Origin: Roseateles sp. SL47 | Lineage (GTDB): Bacteria; Pseudomonadota; Gammaproteobacteria; Burkholderiales; Burkholderiaceae_C | DNA length: 64,000 nucleotides | Assembly (NCBI RefSeq): GCF_026625885.1 | Contig: NZ_CP113068.1 | Location: 930,001-994,000 of the forward strand | Direction of reading: 5' to 3' | Shown here: one piece after another, positions 51,737 to 60,906 of the stretch | How positions within the stretch are numbered: position 1 is the first letter of the stretch | How the letters are laid out: each line of letters begins with the position of its first letter | Notes under the pieces: model-generated | What the model saw: the letters and a program-made list of their open reading frames with translations, nothing else | Database searches by the model: none | What the model was told of the DNA's origin: nothing | Program-made: the position numbers and the translations under genes

Positions 51737-52333
51737 ATGGACCCGATTGTTGAAGCCGCACTGAAGAAATGGCCCAACGTGCCGCACTGCTACGGCTGGC
51801 TGGCGCTGGATGCCCGTGGCGACTGGTATATGCGGGATGAGCGTATCCAGGCGGCTGGCCCCTTCCCGCAGGTCAAAGGCAGCCGGATCACCCATGACAA
51901 GCTGATCGGATTCATCCACCGCAACTATGCGTCGGATGCGCAAGGCTGCTGGTTTTTCCAGAACGGGCCGCAGCGGGTGTATGTGCAGCTGGAGGCTGCC
52001 CCCTGGATCTGGCGTCTGCAGCCGGACGGGCGGGTGCTGAGCCACACGGGCCAGGAGGCGCAGATCGAGTCCGCCTGGCTGGATGAGCAGGACCGGTTGT
52101 TCCTGGTGGCAGACCTTGGCCTGGGGCTGGTGCATACGCAGGACATGGGTCCGGCGGCCGATGCCATCGAGGCCGGTCAGTGGACCGTCGAGCCGACCAC
52201 GCACCGGGCATTGCTGTCGCGTTGCGCGGTGGCGTTGGAGCCGCAACCGATGATGGGGGCGCCAGGCCCTGCAGCGGGATCGGGTTCGGTGGCGGGTTCG
52301 GCAGCTACAAAGGGACCAACACCGGCTGGCTGA
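51737..52333 (+). CDS. Conserved protein of unknown function
   Basis: This 198-residue soluble protein follows the YheT gene by 24 bases with a good CGGAGG site. The segments C-Y-G-W-L-A-L-D-A-R-G-D-W-Y-M-R-D and I-G-F-I-H-R-N-Y..W-F-F-Q-N-G-P-Q-R-V-Y-V are typical of a widespread betaproteobacterial protein of unknown function. The last 30 residues are a Gly/Ala/Pro-rich tail. There is no signal peptide, membrane helix or catalytic motif. Confidence 0.75.
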   Translation: MDPIVEAALKKWPNVPHCYGWLALDARGDWYMRDERIQAAGPFPQVKGSRITHDKLIGFIHRNYASDAQGCWFFQNGPQRVYVQLEAAPWIWRLQPDGRVLSHTGQEAQIESAWLDEQDRLFLVADLGLGLVHTQDMGPAADAIEAGQWTVEPTTHRALLSRCAVALEPQPMMGAPGPAAGSGSVAGSAATKGPTPAG

Positions 52334-52457
52334 GGACCTTGATTCGGCGCGTCGATCGGAGGATGTGCCATCGATCGTGCCGGGGGGACGCACCGGATGA
52401 TGTGCCGGACGACCTGCTGGACGACCCGCCGACGGCCTTGCGCTGTGACCCTGTCGC

Positions 52458-53021
52458 TTATTGCGACGCTGCCGATGCGGCGACCGGCGCCTTGGGTTCG
52501 TCAAACTTGGCGCCGCCGTTGTTGGCCATGTAGACCACGGCGCGGGCGAGTTCGAAGTCGCTGGCGTCCCCCCCCTCTTGCGGCGGCATGGCGCCTTTTC
52601 CCTTCAGCGCCGAATGCAGCAGGGCCTCGAAGCCGGTCTTCACGCGGGGGCCCCAGGCGTCTGCGTCTCCGAACTTCGGCGCGCCGAGGGTGCCGGTGGC
52701 ATGGCAGGCCGCGCATTGGGCCTTGAAGATCTCTTCACCGGAGCGGAAGGCCGCAGGGCTGCTGAGGTCCTTCAGCTCGATGGCGCCGACCCGCTGGATG
52801 CGGGCGGCGACGGCTTCGGCGTCGGTGATGTCGCTGCCGGCGGCGGGTTTCACATCGCTGGAGACATAGTTGGCGGCCAGCACCAGCACCGCGATGGGGA
52901 TGACAAAGGCGAAGAAGACAGCGGCGATGAGCTGCTTGGGCGTCTTGATCGGCCCTTCATGCGCGTCATGCGCCTCGGCGGCGGCGTGCGTGGCAGGGGC
53001 TTGATCGTGGGTTCCGCTCAT
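52458..53021 (-). CDS. Membrane-anchored cytochrome c5
   Basis: This 187-residue class I c-type cytochrome has an N-terminal hydrophobic anchor at residues 31-50, the haem site C103-A-A-C-H107 and an axial Met in G-K-G-A-M-P-P. It carries electrons in the periplasm between respiratory complexes. The start at ATG 53021 is used; the long upstream extension of the frame is not protein-like. Confidence 0.92.
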   Translation of the reverse strand: MSGTHDQAPATHAAAEAHDAHEGPIKTPKQLIAAVFFAFVIPIAVLVLAANYVSSDVKPAAGSDITDAEAVAARIQRVGAIELKDLSSPAAFRSGEEIFKAQCAACHATGTLGAPKFGDADAWGPRVKTGFEALLHSALKGKGAMPPQEGGDASDFELARAVVYMANNGGAKFDEPKAPVAASAASQ

Positions 53022-53437
53022 GGAGTCCTCGTTGCGATGGGCTGGTATCGAGAAGGGAGCCGGCCGGCCGGGCTGGCCCCGACACAGCGTGCCCGGAGAA
53101 AAGAACCGGGCGCAAAACCGAACAAAGTATAGCCAGCGCACCTCTTTGGCACCCTGGGGCTTTCGTCAAGAACGAGCGATGTTGGTGCGTTGGCATACGC
53201 ACGGGTGACACTGGTGGGACAGGGTCGGGGGGCCGGGGTCTGGTGTTGTCTGAGGCCGGGGAGGCGCCCGGCATCGAGGACTGGGAGAGAGTGTGGAAGC
53301 GAGTGTGGAAGCCGAAGCTCATCACGCTGAGGCGGGTGAAGCGCGTACGCAGGACAATGCGGGGAAGCGGGTTCGAACACGCTTGTTTCAAGGAATGCGC
53401 GGGGAGGCTCAGAAACTGGCTAGAATGCGTGCTTTCC
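53022..53437. other. Gap between cytochrome c5 and tRNA-Arg
   Basis: No gene is recognised. On the minus strand a TATACT sequence at about 53127-53132 could be the -10 of the cytochrome gene, without a good -35. A 12-base direct repeat (GAGTGTGGAAGC, twice) lies near 53289-53312. The -10 of the tRNA gene (TAGAAT, 53421-53426) is at the right end. Confidence 0.45.
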
Positions 53438-53512
53438 GCGACCGTGGTGAAGTGGATATCATTGGGCCCTCCGAAGGCCTAGTCGCAAGTTCGATTCTTG
53501 CCGGTCGCACCA
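53438..53512 (+). tRNA. tRNA-Arg (anticodon CCG)
   Basis: The cloverleaf folds fully. The acceptor GCGACCG pairs with CGGTCGC (seven base pairs), the D-stem GTGA with TCAT, the anticodon stem GGGCC with GGCCT and the T-stem GCAAG with CTTGC around TTCGATT. The anticodon loop reads CTCCGAA with CCG at 53471-53473, so it decodes CGG. Discriminator A and CCA are encoded. A -10-like TAGAAT lies 12 bases upstream, and a terminator follows. Confidence 0.93.
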
Positions 53513-53615
53513 GAATTCAGCCGAGGCGGTAGTGCTGGCTTTCCAAGCATGGATAGCTGCCCAGCACTTTCAGGCCGATGCGCAAGATCCGCCCGATCCG
53601 CAAGATCCGCACCAA

Positions 53616-53639
53616 CGGGACCCACCAGGGTCCCGTTTT
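53616..53639 (+). terminator. Terminator downstream of tRNA-Arg
   Basis: The perfect stem CGGGACCC/GGGTCCCG with loop ACCA is followed by TTTT, about 100 bases after the tRNA. Just before it the sequence GCAAGATCCGC is repeated. Confidence 0.75.
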
Positions 53640-53724
53640 GCTTTGCGCTTCACACGAACCTCAGTAACCGCAGCGGTGAAACGGGGCGCGCCCTCGGGCC
53701 CCCACCCAACACCGTGCAGCAAGG

Positions 53725-55095
53725 TCAACCACCGGCGACCAGCGACCAGAACGACGCCTTGCGTCCATGCTTTTCCCGAAGCAGCGCCACAAACTCCTCG
53801 TGCGTTGCCAGCGGTGCAAGATCCTCCCTCGACATCAAGGTCAGCGACTCCAGGTAGCGCGCCGCGTGACCATACGCCCGCGTATTCGCGCGCTCCAGGA
53901 TGTTGATCAGCAAGGCCCGATAGACGGCCGTCGCGCCTTTGAGCCGCCCGCCATCGACCAGCGTCTTTGCCAGCATCGGCAGCCTGTAGTAGTCCATTCC
54001 ATCGATGGCAGCGGCCTTCTCGACCAACACCGCCTCCGCATCGCTCTCGCGATGCAGCTCCACCAGAAGGTGTGCGGCCCGGCCTGGATCTGACATGGCC
54101 AGGGCCCCCTGTCCCGCCCGTTCCATGGCGGCCACCTGCTGCTGCGGCGTCAGTCCGTCCAGCCATTGGCGCAAGGCCTCGACCGAAGGGGATCGCTCGA
54201 AGAGTTCCTGAAGCAGGGGATGACTGAGTTCGGGCTGGCCGAGCTGTGCGTGAGCTTGCGCCAACAGGCGCTGGCGGCGGTCGTCCAGATGGCCCCAGTT
54301 CCCCTCCAGCCACTTCATGGCATCTTTCGGGCGTTCGGCCTCGAGGTACGCCTGGACCATCGATTCCTTCTGCAACGGATTGGGGTCCGATCGATAACCC
54401 AAGATCGCGCGGACCCTGACGTCCGGATCCTTCAGTGCCTCACCGATCAGCGACATGCCGGAAGACACCTTGATGACCTCGTAAGGCATGTGGGGGGCGC
54501 CTGCGTGTTGGGCCACCAGCGCGGCCATGGTCCGCTCCAGGTCGGCCACCAGCGTCCGCATCGCCGGCTCGGAAAGCAGTAGATGCGCCTCTCGAAACAA
54601 GCCCTCGCGTGCGCCGTACGCATCTGCGGTGGCCAGCGTCATCAGGCGCTGCGCCAATACGGCCTCTGGTGTTTCACACTGCGCAGCGGTCTTCAACCAG
54701 TACCTGCATGCCTTGCGGACGGCGTCGCCGATGTGTGCGCCCGAGTCGTCAGCGCTCTCGAAGAAGATTTGATCGGCCTCAATGAACGCTTGCAACAATT
54801 CCAGAGCCGCCGCAGGATCTTTCGGTGCCAGTTCCCGAGCGACCTGATCCAGCCAGAGCTCCAGCTTGGAAGCAAAGGCGCCCACGGTTTTGTAGTCGTA
54901 GTACTTCTGTGAGCGGCGCCACCCGGCCAGGGTCTTCCTGAACGCCGTCGCAAGCTTGCTGGGGTTGTCTGCGACCTGTAGCCGCTCCAGGCGCTTTTGC
55001 ACATCCGGAAAGTCTTCCGCCAGTTCCAGCAGGAGGTCGGCCAGCGTGGTGGCCGGTTGGCGGTACAGAAAGGTTTTCAGATCTTCGGTGGGCAT
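53725..55095 (-). CDS. DUF6880-type helical-repeat protein
   Basis: This 456-residue cytoplasmic protein opens with L-K-T-F-L-Y-R-Q-P-A-T-T-L-A-D-L-L-L-E-L-A and contains Y-Y-D-Y-K-T-V-G-A-F-A-S-K-L, the pattern of the DUF6880 family, usually seen with SWIM-zinc-finger or accessory proteins. The rest is a long series of tetratricopeptide-like helices. No enzyme motif is visible. GC content is below that of the surrounding genes, and it lies beside a tRNA, which suggests acquisition. Confidence 0.72.
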   Translation of the reverse strand: MPTEDLKTFLYRQPATTLADLLLELAEDFPDVQKRLERLQVADNPSKLATAFRKTLAGWRRSQKYYDYKTVGAFASKLELWLDQVARELAPKDPAAALELLQAFIEADQIFFESADDSGAHIGDAVRKACRYWLKTAAQCETPEAVLAQRLMTLATADAYGAREGLFREAHLLLSEPAMRTLVADLERTMAALVAQHAGAPHMPYEVIKVSSGMSLIGEALKDPDVRVRAILGYRSDPNPLQKESMVQAYLEAERPKDAMKWLEGNWGHLDDRRQRLLAQAHAQLGQPELSHPLLQELFERSPSVEALRQWLDGLTPQQQVAAMERAGQGALAMSDPGRAAHLLVELHRESDAEAVLVEKAAAIDGMDYYRLPMLAKTLVDGGRLKGATAVYRALLINILERANTRAYGHAARYLESLTLMSREDLAPLATHEEFVALLREKHGRKASFWSLVAGG

Positions 55096-55289
55096 GCCGT
55101 CAGCCTACCGGATATTGAACCGCGCCCGGTCGGTCCTGATTCAAGACGCGGCACCACGGGGCCAGCACTGCGCACATCAGCCCACCGGACGATGCCACCC
55201 AAGCAGGCGAATCAGCATTCTCGGCCGCATTCGACCGCCTCGTTGAAGACTTCGGGGCACTTCACCTCGTTGTTGACACGCTGCAGAGC

Positions 55290-55333
55290 TTCAGCCCCGG
55301 TTCAGCCCCGATTCAGCCCTGGTTCAGCCACCG
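55290..55333. repeat. Four 11-base tandem repeats across a LysR stop codon
   Basis: Units TTCAGCCCCGG, TTCAGCCCCGA, TTCAGCCCTGG and TTCAGCCACCG follow without gaps from 55290 to 55333. On the minus strand they read CTGAACC-type units; the TGA of the third is the stop of the LysR gene. Confidence 0.8.
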
Positions 55334-56266
55334 AGATTGAGAACCCGGCCCTCGAAGCGGGCTGGCGCCAATCGCTCCCGTCCACAACAGCTGCCCTGAC
55401 GCCCCAAGCGGCGCCCGCCCCCGATACAGCCGCACCTCCAGCGCCAGCGCCCAGTCCTCCGACGCAGCAGCCACCAGGCGTCCCGCCTGCATGTCATCTC
55501 TCACCAGAATCTCCGGCAGCCAGGCCATGCCCCGCCCATCCAGCGCCATCGTGCGCAGCACCGAGGCGAGTTGCGCGGTCAGCACCGATTGCGAGACCAC
55601 CTTCAGGTAGTCGCGCCCCTTGAGCTCGCGCAGCAGCCGGCCCAGCCCGGAATCCTCCCCATAGGTCAGACCCTCACCCACCACCGTGCCATCGGCCTCC
55701 AGTCGATGCTTCGGCTGGCCGTCCCCGCCAGGCACACTCACCGGCACCAATCGGTCCCGTCCCACCACCGCATACTCATAACCCAACTCATCCAGCGAGC
55801 TCTTCACCTGCGGATGCCCATGGATCAGGGCCAGCTCCACCTTGCCGGTGAGCAGCAGCGTCTCGCACTTTTGCATACCGTCCGAGTCCAGCTGGATCGG
55901 ACCGAGATGGCCCGCATCTTCGACGCCCCGAAGCCAGCCCGGCAGGAAGCTGAACGACAACGCATGCGTGGCCGCAATGCGCAGCGTTCGCTCGCTGGCC
56001 GCCGCGACCGCTCTCGCCTCCACCGGCACACGCGCCACATGGGCCTGCAATTCTTGCGACGCGCGCCGGAACCATTCGCCCGCTGCGGTCAGCCGCGCGG
56101 GCTGCGAACTGCGATCAAAGAGGTCGACGCCCAGCCATTCCTCCAAGGCACGAATGCGTCGGCTGAAGGCGGGTTGAGTCATGTGCCGCTCGGCCGCCGC
56201 CCGCGAGAAATTGCCCGATTCGGCCAAGGCCATGAAGTCATCAATCCAGCTCAAATTCAGCGTCAT
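55313..56266 (-). CDS. LysR-family regulator next to D-tartrate dehydratase
   Basis: This 317-residue LysR-type regulator has an N-terminal helix-turn-helix (F-S-R-A-A-A-E-R-H-M-T-Q-P-A-F-S-R-R) and an effector-binding domain. It is transcribed away from the dehydratase gene with 107 bases between them, the classic layout in which LysR controls its divergent neighbour. The inducer is probably tartrate or a related acid, by inference. The stop lies within four 11-base tandem repeats. Confidence 0.9.
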   Translation of the reverse strand: MTLNLSWIDDFMALAESGNFSRAAAERHMTQPAFSRRIRALEEWLGVDLFDRSSQPARLTAAGEWFRRASQELQAHVARVPVEARAVAAASERTLRIAATHALSFSFLPGWLRGVEDAGHLGPIQLDSDGMQKCETLLLTGKVELALIHGHPQVKSSLDELGYEYAVVGRDRLVPVSVPGGDGQPKHRLEADGTVVGEGLTYGEDSGLGRLLRELKGRDYLKVVSQSVLTAQLASVLRTMALDGRGMAWLPEILVRDDMQAGRLVAAASEDWALALEVRLYRGRAPLGASGQLLWTGAIGASPLRGPGSQSRWLNQG

Positions 56267-56373
56267 CGCGGCGGTGCTTTCAAAGCATCAAAGACTAAAA
56301 AAACAGTATTGGCCGAGTCGATGTGCTCGGGCGCAAGATGCCCGCCATCCCCAGACAGACGTGGAGACATCCC

Positions 56374-57540
56374 GTGAAAATCGTTGAGATCCGTGAAAAG
56401 ACGTTCCCCATCAGCAGCCCCATCCGGAACGCCTACATCGACTTTAGCAAGATGACCTTGAGCCTGGTGGCCGTCATCACCGACGTCATCCGCGATGGCA
56501 AGCCGGTGGTGGGCTATGGCTTCAATTCGAACGGCCGCTACGGACAGGGCACGTTGATGCGCGAGCGCTTCATCCCTCGCATCCTCGACGCCAACCCCGA
56601 CTCGTTGCTCGACGCCACCGGCAGCAACCTGGACCCACACAAGGTGTGGGATACCCTGTTCAAGAACGAAAAGCCCGGCGGCCACGGCGAACGTTCTGTT
56701 GCCATTGGCACCATCGACATGGCCATCTGGGATGCCGTGGCCAAGATTGAGGGCAAACCGCTGTTCCAGTTGCTGGCCGACCGCTACGGCAATGGCCAAC
56801 CTGACCGCAAGATCTTTGTCTACGCTGCCGGGGGCTATTACTACCCGGGACAGGACCACGGCAAGCTCAAGGATGAAATGCGCAGCTACATCGATCGCGG
56901 CTACACCGTGGTCAAAAAGAAGATCGGCGGCGCCTCGCTGGACGAAGACCTGCGCCGCATCGACTCCATCCTGAGCGTGCTGGGCGACGGCCAGAAGCTG
57001 TGCGTCGATGCCAACGGGCGCTTCGATCTGGACACCGCCATTCAATATGCCAAGGCCCTCTCCCAATACGATCTGTTCTGGTATGAAGAGCCGGGCGACC
57101 CGCTGGACTTCGAGCTGCAGGCCACTCTGCGCAATTACTACAAGAACCCGATGGCCACAGGGGAAGACCTGTTTTCCATGCAAGACGCCCGCAACCTGAT
57201 CCGTTATGGCGGCATGCGCCCAGACCGCGACTACCTGCAGTTCGACTGCGCGCTGAGTTATGGTCTGGTGGAGTACTTGCGCACGCTGGAGATGCTGAAG
57301 GAGCATGGCTGGTCGGCGCGCCGCTGCATCCCGCATGGCGGCCATCAGATGTCTCTGAACATCGCCGCCGGCCTGGGTCTGGGCGGCAACGAGTCCTACC
57401 CGGATCTGTTCCAGCCGTTCGGTGGCTTCCCCGACGGCGTGACGGTCGAGAACAGCTACATCACCATGCCGGACCTCCCCGGCATCGGCTTTGAAGGCAA
57501 GTCAGACCTCTACAGCGTGATGAAGAGCCTGTCGGCGTAA
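56374..57540 (+). CDS. tarD: D(-)-tartrate dehydratase, enolase superfamily
   Basis: This 388-residue enolase-superfamily enzyme would convert D-tartrate to oxaloacetate and water. It resembles the characterised D-tartrate dehydratase of Bradyrhizobium throughout, from I-S-S-P-I-R-N-A-Y-I-D-F to P-G-I-G-F-E-G-K-S-D-L-Y. Key residues are the Lys of V-V-K-K-K-I-G-G (179-186), metal ligands D212, E238 and E264, and H321 in P-H-G-G-H-Q. The GTG start follows GTGGAGA. The LysR gene on the other side probably controls it; no transporter for tartrate is nearby. Confidence 0.9.
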   Translation: MKIVEIREKTFPISSPIRNAYIDFSKMTLSLVAVITDVIRDGKPVVGYGFNSNGRYGQGTLMRERFIPRILDANPDSLLDATGSNLDPHKVWDTLFKNEKPGGHGERSVAIGTIDMAIWDAVAKIEGKPLFQLLADRYGNGQPDRKIFVYAAGGYYYPGQDHGKLKDEMRSYIDRGYTVVKKKIGGASLDEDLRRIDSILSVLGDGQKLCVDANGRFDLDTAIQYAKALSQYDLFWYEEPGDPLDFELQATLRNYYKNPMATGEDLFSMQDARNLIRYGGMRPDRDYLQFDCALSYGLVEYLRTLEMLKEHGWSARRCIPHGGHQMSLNIAAGLGLGGNESYPDLFQPFGGFPDGVTVENSYITMPDLPGIGFEGKSDLYSVMKSLSA

Positions 57541-57734
57541 TCGACCTGGGGGATGGGCAGCGCAGTTGCACGCGCCCAGTCCCCAGCAGGAATGCACAGC
57601 CCTCGGGCCACCCCCATTGGGGAGGAGGCGTCCGGTGGGCATGCGGTCATTTCGCACTCCTATACTCGCCGCGCCAAAGGACCTGGCCAGTCAGTCGACA
57701 GAAGCCAGGCGGGCGATCCATCAGGGAGGACTTC

Positions 57735-58838
57735 ATGACTACATTCCAACGCCAGTTCACCGTGGCGTCTGCCACCGCCATGGCTGCCGCTGTCACCGCA
57801 TTGCTGGCAGGTTGCGGCGGCGGCGCCGACAACAGCGCCCCCACCGCCAAGGCCAGTGCCGTGGCCACCAGCACGGACACGCCGACGCTCAGCGCCAATC
57901 AGGCGTCGTTTGAAGAGTTTCTGCTGCGGCCTTCCGAGGGCAGCTATCTGCTGCACTGGAACCTCAATGTCTCCGGCGCGCAGTACAAGGGCATCAACTT
58001 TGCGTTTGCAGACATCGGCACCCTTCCCGCTTCTCCGCTGACCAACGGGCCGCAGTTCGCCCCTCAAGGTGCGGCGGTCAACATGACCAAGACGTTGGGC
58101 GTGACCATCCCCGGCCCGACGCGGGTGCTGAAGGACGGCGTCATCCTGGTGCTGCCGTTTACCCTCACGAACCAGGTGTCTTACGTGGGCGACAACGTCC
58201 GTGTGGATGCGCTGGCGTCGGACAACACCACAGTGGCCTACTCGGCCATCCGCTCCAACTATGAGACGGTGGCGCTAACCGGCACCCTCGCCGCCACGCC
58301 GGCGGACTTTGCCCACTTCCACGATTCCATGTTCTCCAACCCGGCGGTGCTGGAGGCGACCGCCACGTACGCCGCAGGGGCGAAGTACATAAAGTTCACC
58401 AAGACCAACCTCGGTGACCGCTATAACGCCGGCGACTGCGGCGCCACCACCACCACAGCCGACATTTCGCCCTGCCGCACCAATGCCACCCTGACCACCG
58501 TGCTGGCAGCCGGCCAGCGCTCCAACAGCGACGGAACCACGTACTACCTGGCGGACGGCACCATCCGCACGATGGGCGGCGTGCAGATCTGGGTGGCCAA
58601 CAAGCCGCGTCCGAAGTCCGCCAACTACAGCTACACCGAAGAGTTCCGCACTTACTTCGAACTCAACGGGAATGTCTACACCGGTTCGCTGATCAAGGAC
58701 GGCACCGTGCTGGGTGGCAGCTATTACCTGTCCAACATCAACGGCACCACGGTGGCCACGCGCTATACCTTCCTGCCATTCGACATCCGCATGAACAAGG
58801 CTGCATATGACAGCCTGGTGGCCGCCATGAAGATCTGA
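57735..58838 (+). CDS. Lipoprotein of unknown function
   Basis: This 367-residue lipoprotein has the lipobox L-L-A-G-C-G-G-G near residue 27. The mature part is beta-rich, with many Thr, Ser and Asn, and has one pair of Cys residues (D-C-G..S-P-C-R) that may form a disulfide. No domain is recognised. A TATACT at about 57661 may be its -10 box. A strong terminator follows, so the gene is monocistronic. Confidence 0.8.
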   Translation: MTTFQRQFTVASATAMAAAVTALLAGCGGGADNSAPTAKASAVATSTDTPTLSANQASFEEFLLRPSEGSYLLHWNLNVSGAQYKGINFAFADIGTLPASPLTNGPQFAPQGAAVNMTKTLGVTIPGPTRVLKDGVILVLPFTLTNQVSYVGDNVRVDALASDNTTVAYSAIRSNYETVALTGTLAATPADFAHFHDSMFSNPAVLEATATYAAGAKYIKFTKTNLGDRYNAGDCGATTTTADISPCRTNATLTTVLAAGQRSNSDGTTYYLADGTIRTMGGVQIWVANKPRPKSANYSYTEEFRTYFELNGNVYTGSLIKDGTVLGGSYYLSNINGTTVATRYTFLPFDIRMNKAAYDSLVAAMKI

Positions 58839-58877
58839 TGGGCCCCACCTCGTGGTGGTTGCGATGGCTCCCTGCAC

Positions 58878-58908
58878 AGGCCTCCCCCAACGGGAGGCCT
58901 TCTTTTTT
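58878..58908 (+). terminator. Rho-independent terminator after lipoprotein gene
   Basis: AGGCCTCCC pairs with GGGAGGCCT around CCAAC, followed by TCTTTTTT. Confidence 0.88.
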
Positions 58909-59027
58909 CCGGCGCACTCCCCCGCAAAAACCCTTGGCTCGCCGGGCCATTGCTGCTTCACTTAGCGTGTGGCCTTGCCTTCTTCTCCCACGCCCACATC
59001 ACCCACATCACCTTCTGGAACACAGCC

Positions 59028-60059
59028 ATGGAATATCGACAACTCGGCCGCTCCGGCCTCAAGGTGCCCGCGCTCAGCCTGGGCACCGGCACGTTTGGCG
59101 GCAGCGGGGACTTCTTCGAACGCTGGGGCAGCACCCAGGGGGATGAAGCACGCCGGATGGTGGACATCTGCCTGGAGCACGGTCTGAACTTCTTTGACAC
59201 CGCCGATGTCTACTCGGCGGGCCGCTCGGAGGAGGTGCTGGGGCAGGCGCTGAAGGGCCGACGCGACCAGGCGCTGATTTCGAGCAAAGGCACCTTCACC
59301 ATGGGCAGCGGGCCCAATGACGTGGGCTCCTCTCGCTATCACCTCACACGTGCGGTGGAAGCCAGCTTGCGCAGGCTGGAGACGGACCACATTGACCTCT
59401 ACTTCATGCATGGCTTCGACGCGCTCACGCCGGTTGATGAAACCTTGCGCGCGCTGGATGACCTGATCTCCAGCGGCAAGATCGGCTACATCGGCGCATC
59501 CAATTTCTCCGGCTGGCATCTGATGAAGGCGCTGGCCACTTCGGAGAAATATGGCCTGGGCCGCTATGTGGCCTACCAGGGCTATTACTCGCTGATCGGC
59601 CGGGACTATGAATGGGAGCTGATGCCGCTGGCATTGGACCAAGGCGTGGGCACCATGGTGTGGAGCCCGCTGGGTTGGGGCCGGCTCACTGGCAAGATCC
59701 GTCGTGGTCAGGACACGTCCCAGGGTCGCATCGCTGCTGGCGGCGCGGTGGGCGGTCCGCCGGTGGAGGACGAATTGCTGTTCCGGGTGGTGGATGTGCT
59801 GGACGAGATCGCCCGGCAGCGTGGCAAGACCGTGGCACAGGTGGCGCTGAATTGGGTGCTACGCCGGCCCTCGGTCGCCAATGTGGTCATCGGCGCCCGC
59901 AATGAGGAGCAACTGCAGCAGAACCTTGGGGCGCTGGGGTGGGAACTCTCCAGCGAGGAGATCGGCCGTTTGGATGACGCCAGCCGCAAGGAGCCGGTGT
60001 ATCCGTATTGGCATCAGAAGGGGTTTGAGTCTCGTAATCCGAAGCCGACGCGGTGGTGA
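59028..60059 (+). CDS. Aldo/keto reductase
   Basis: This is a 343-residue NADPH-dependent aldo/keto reductase (TIM barrel). The N-terminal M-E-Y-R-Q-L-G-R-S-G-L, F-F-D-T-A-D-V-Y (catalytic Tyr), the Lys in I-S-S-K and D-L-Y-F-M-H-G (catalytic His) give the active site. The group resembles the YajO/YhdN-type oxidoreductases; the substrate is unknown. ATG 59028 is used because the upstream part of the frame is not protein-like. Confidence 0.92.
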   Translation: MEYRQLGRSGLKVPALSLGTGTFGGSGDFFERWGSTQGDEARRMVDICLEHGLNFFDTADVYSAGRSEEVLGQALKGRRDQALISSKGTFTMGSGPNDVGSSRYHLTRAVEASLRRLETDHIDLYFMHGFDALTPVDETLRALDDLISSGKIGYIGASNFSGWHLMKALATSEKYGLGRYVAYQGYYSLIGRDYEWELMPLALDQGVGTMVWSPLGWGRLTGKIRRGQDTSQGRIAAGGAVGGPPVEDELLFRVVDVLDEIARQRGKTVAQVALNWVLRRPSVANVVIGARNEEQLQQNLGALGWELSSEEIGRLDDASRKEPVYPYWHQKGFESRNPKPTRW

Positions 60060-60167
60060 TGGTGATGGGCCCGGACGGCAGGGAAACGGCCCCGCTCGGG
60101 ATTCGACCCACGGCAGCGGTTGGGCCCACGCTCCTTCAACGCAGGCCTGCACTCGATCCGGCGCCTC

Positions 60168-60833
60168 TCACGCCGTGATGCTTCCGTCCGCCAGGTGCAG
60201 CGCCTGCTCGCCAAAGCGGTCCAGGTCCTGCGGATCGTGGGTGATCATCAGCATCGGGATGCCGATGTCATCCAGCAGGCCCTGCAGTTCCGTGCGTGTC
60301 TGCTCCCGCAGCGAAGGGTCCAGCGCGGAAAACGGCTCATCCAGCAGCAGCGCTCGGGGTTCGTTCACCAGCGCACGCGCCAAGGCCGTGCGCTGGCGCT
60401 GCCCACCGGAGAGCTGATGCGGCCATTGGTCCGCCACCCGCTCCAGGGCCAGCGCCCGCAGCCATCGCTGCACCGGTGCCGAGCGATCGGCACGTCCGGG
60501 ATTGAACCAGCCTCGATGCAGGCCAAAGGCGATGTTCTGGCGCACCGTCAGGTGGGGGAACAGCGCATAGTCCTGAAACAGATAGCCCAGACGGCGTGCT
60601 CGGGCCGGCACGTCGATGCGCCGGGCGCAATCAAACAGCGCCTCGCCATCCACCCGGATGCGTCCGTCATCCGGCCGCAGCAGTCCGGCGATGGCCTGCA
60701 AGGTCAGGCTCTTGCCAGCGCCAGACGGGCCAAAGATCACCGTGCGACGCGCTTGCGTCTGAAACCGCACATCCAGTTCGAAATGACGCCCAGGTGCACC
60801 CACGCGCAGGCGGATGTCCACATCAAAGCTCAT
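60168..60833 (-). CDS. modC: Molybdate ABC transporter ATPase ModC, short form
   Basis: This ATPase of 221 residues belongs to the molybdate importer. Walker A is G-P-S-G-A-G-K-S, the Q-loop F-Q-D-Y-A-L-F-P-H, the signature L-S-G-G-Q-R-Q-R and Walker B A-L-L-L-D-E-P-F-S-A-L-D. Typical ModC carries an extra C-terminal TOBE/MOP domain of about 130 residues that senses molybdate; it is absent here. It follows modB by 73 bases. Confidence 0.9.
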   Translation of the reverse strand: MSFDVDIRLRVGAPGRHFELDVRFQTQARRTVIFGPSGAGKSLTLQAIAGLLRPDDGRIRVDGEALFDCARRIDVPARARRLGYLFQDYALFPHLTVRQNIAFGLHRGWFNPGRADRSAPVQRWLRALALERVADQWPHQLSGGQRQRTALARALVNEPRALLLDEPFSALDPSLREQTRTELQGLLDDIGIPMLMITHDPQDLDRFGEQALHLADGSITA

Positions 60834-60906
60834 CGGGCCTCCCTCCTTGGGGCGCCTGCTGTCGTGCCAGGCCCCGGCAAGCCCACAGGCTGCGCACGGA
60901 TCACAC

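Noticed and set aside
53438..53512. Active prophage or integrative element at the tRNA-Arg
   Set aside because: No integrase, no phage genes and no second copy of the tRNA 3' end were found on either side within the window.
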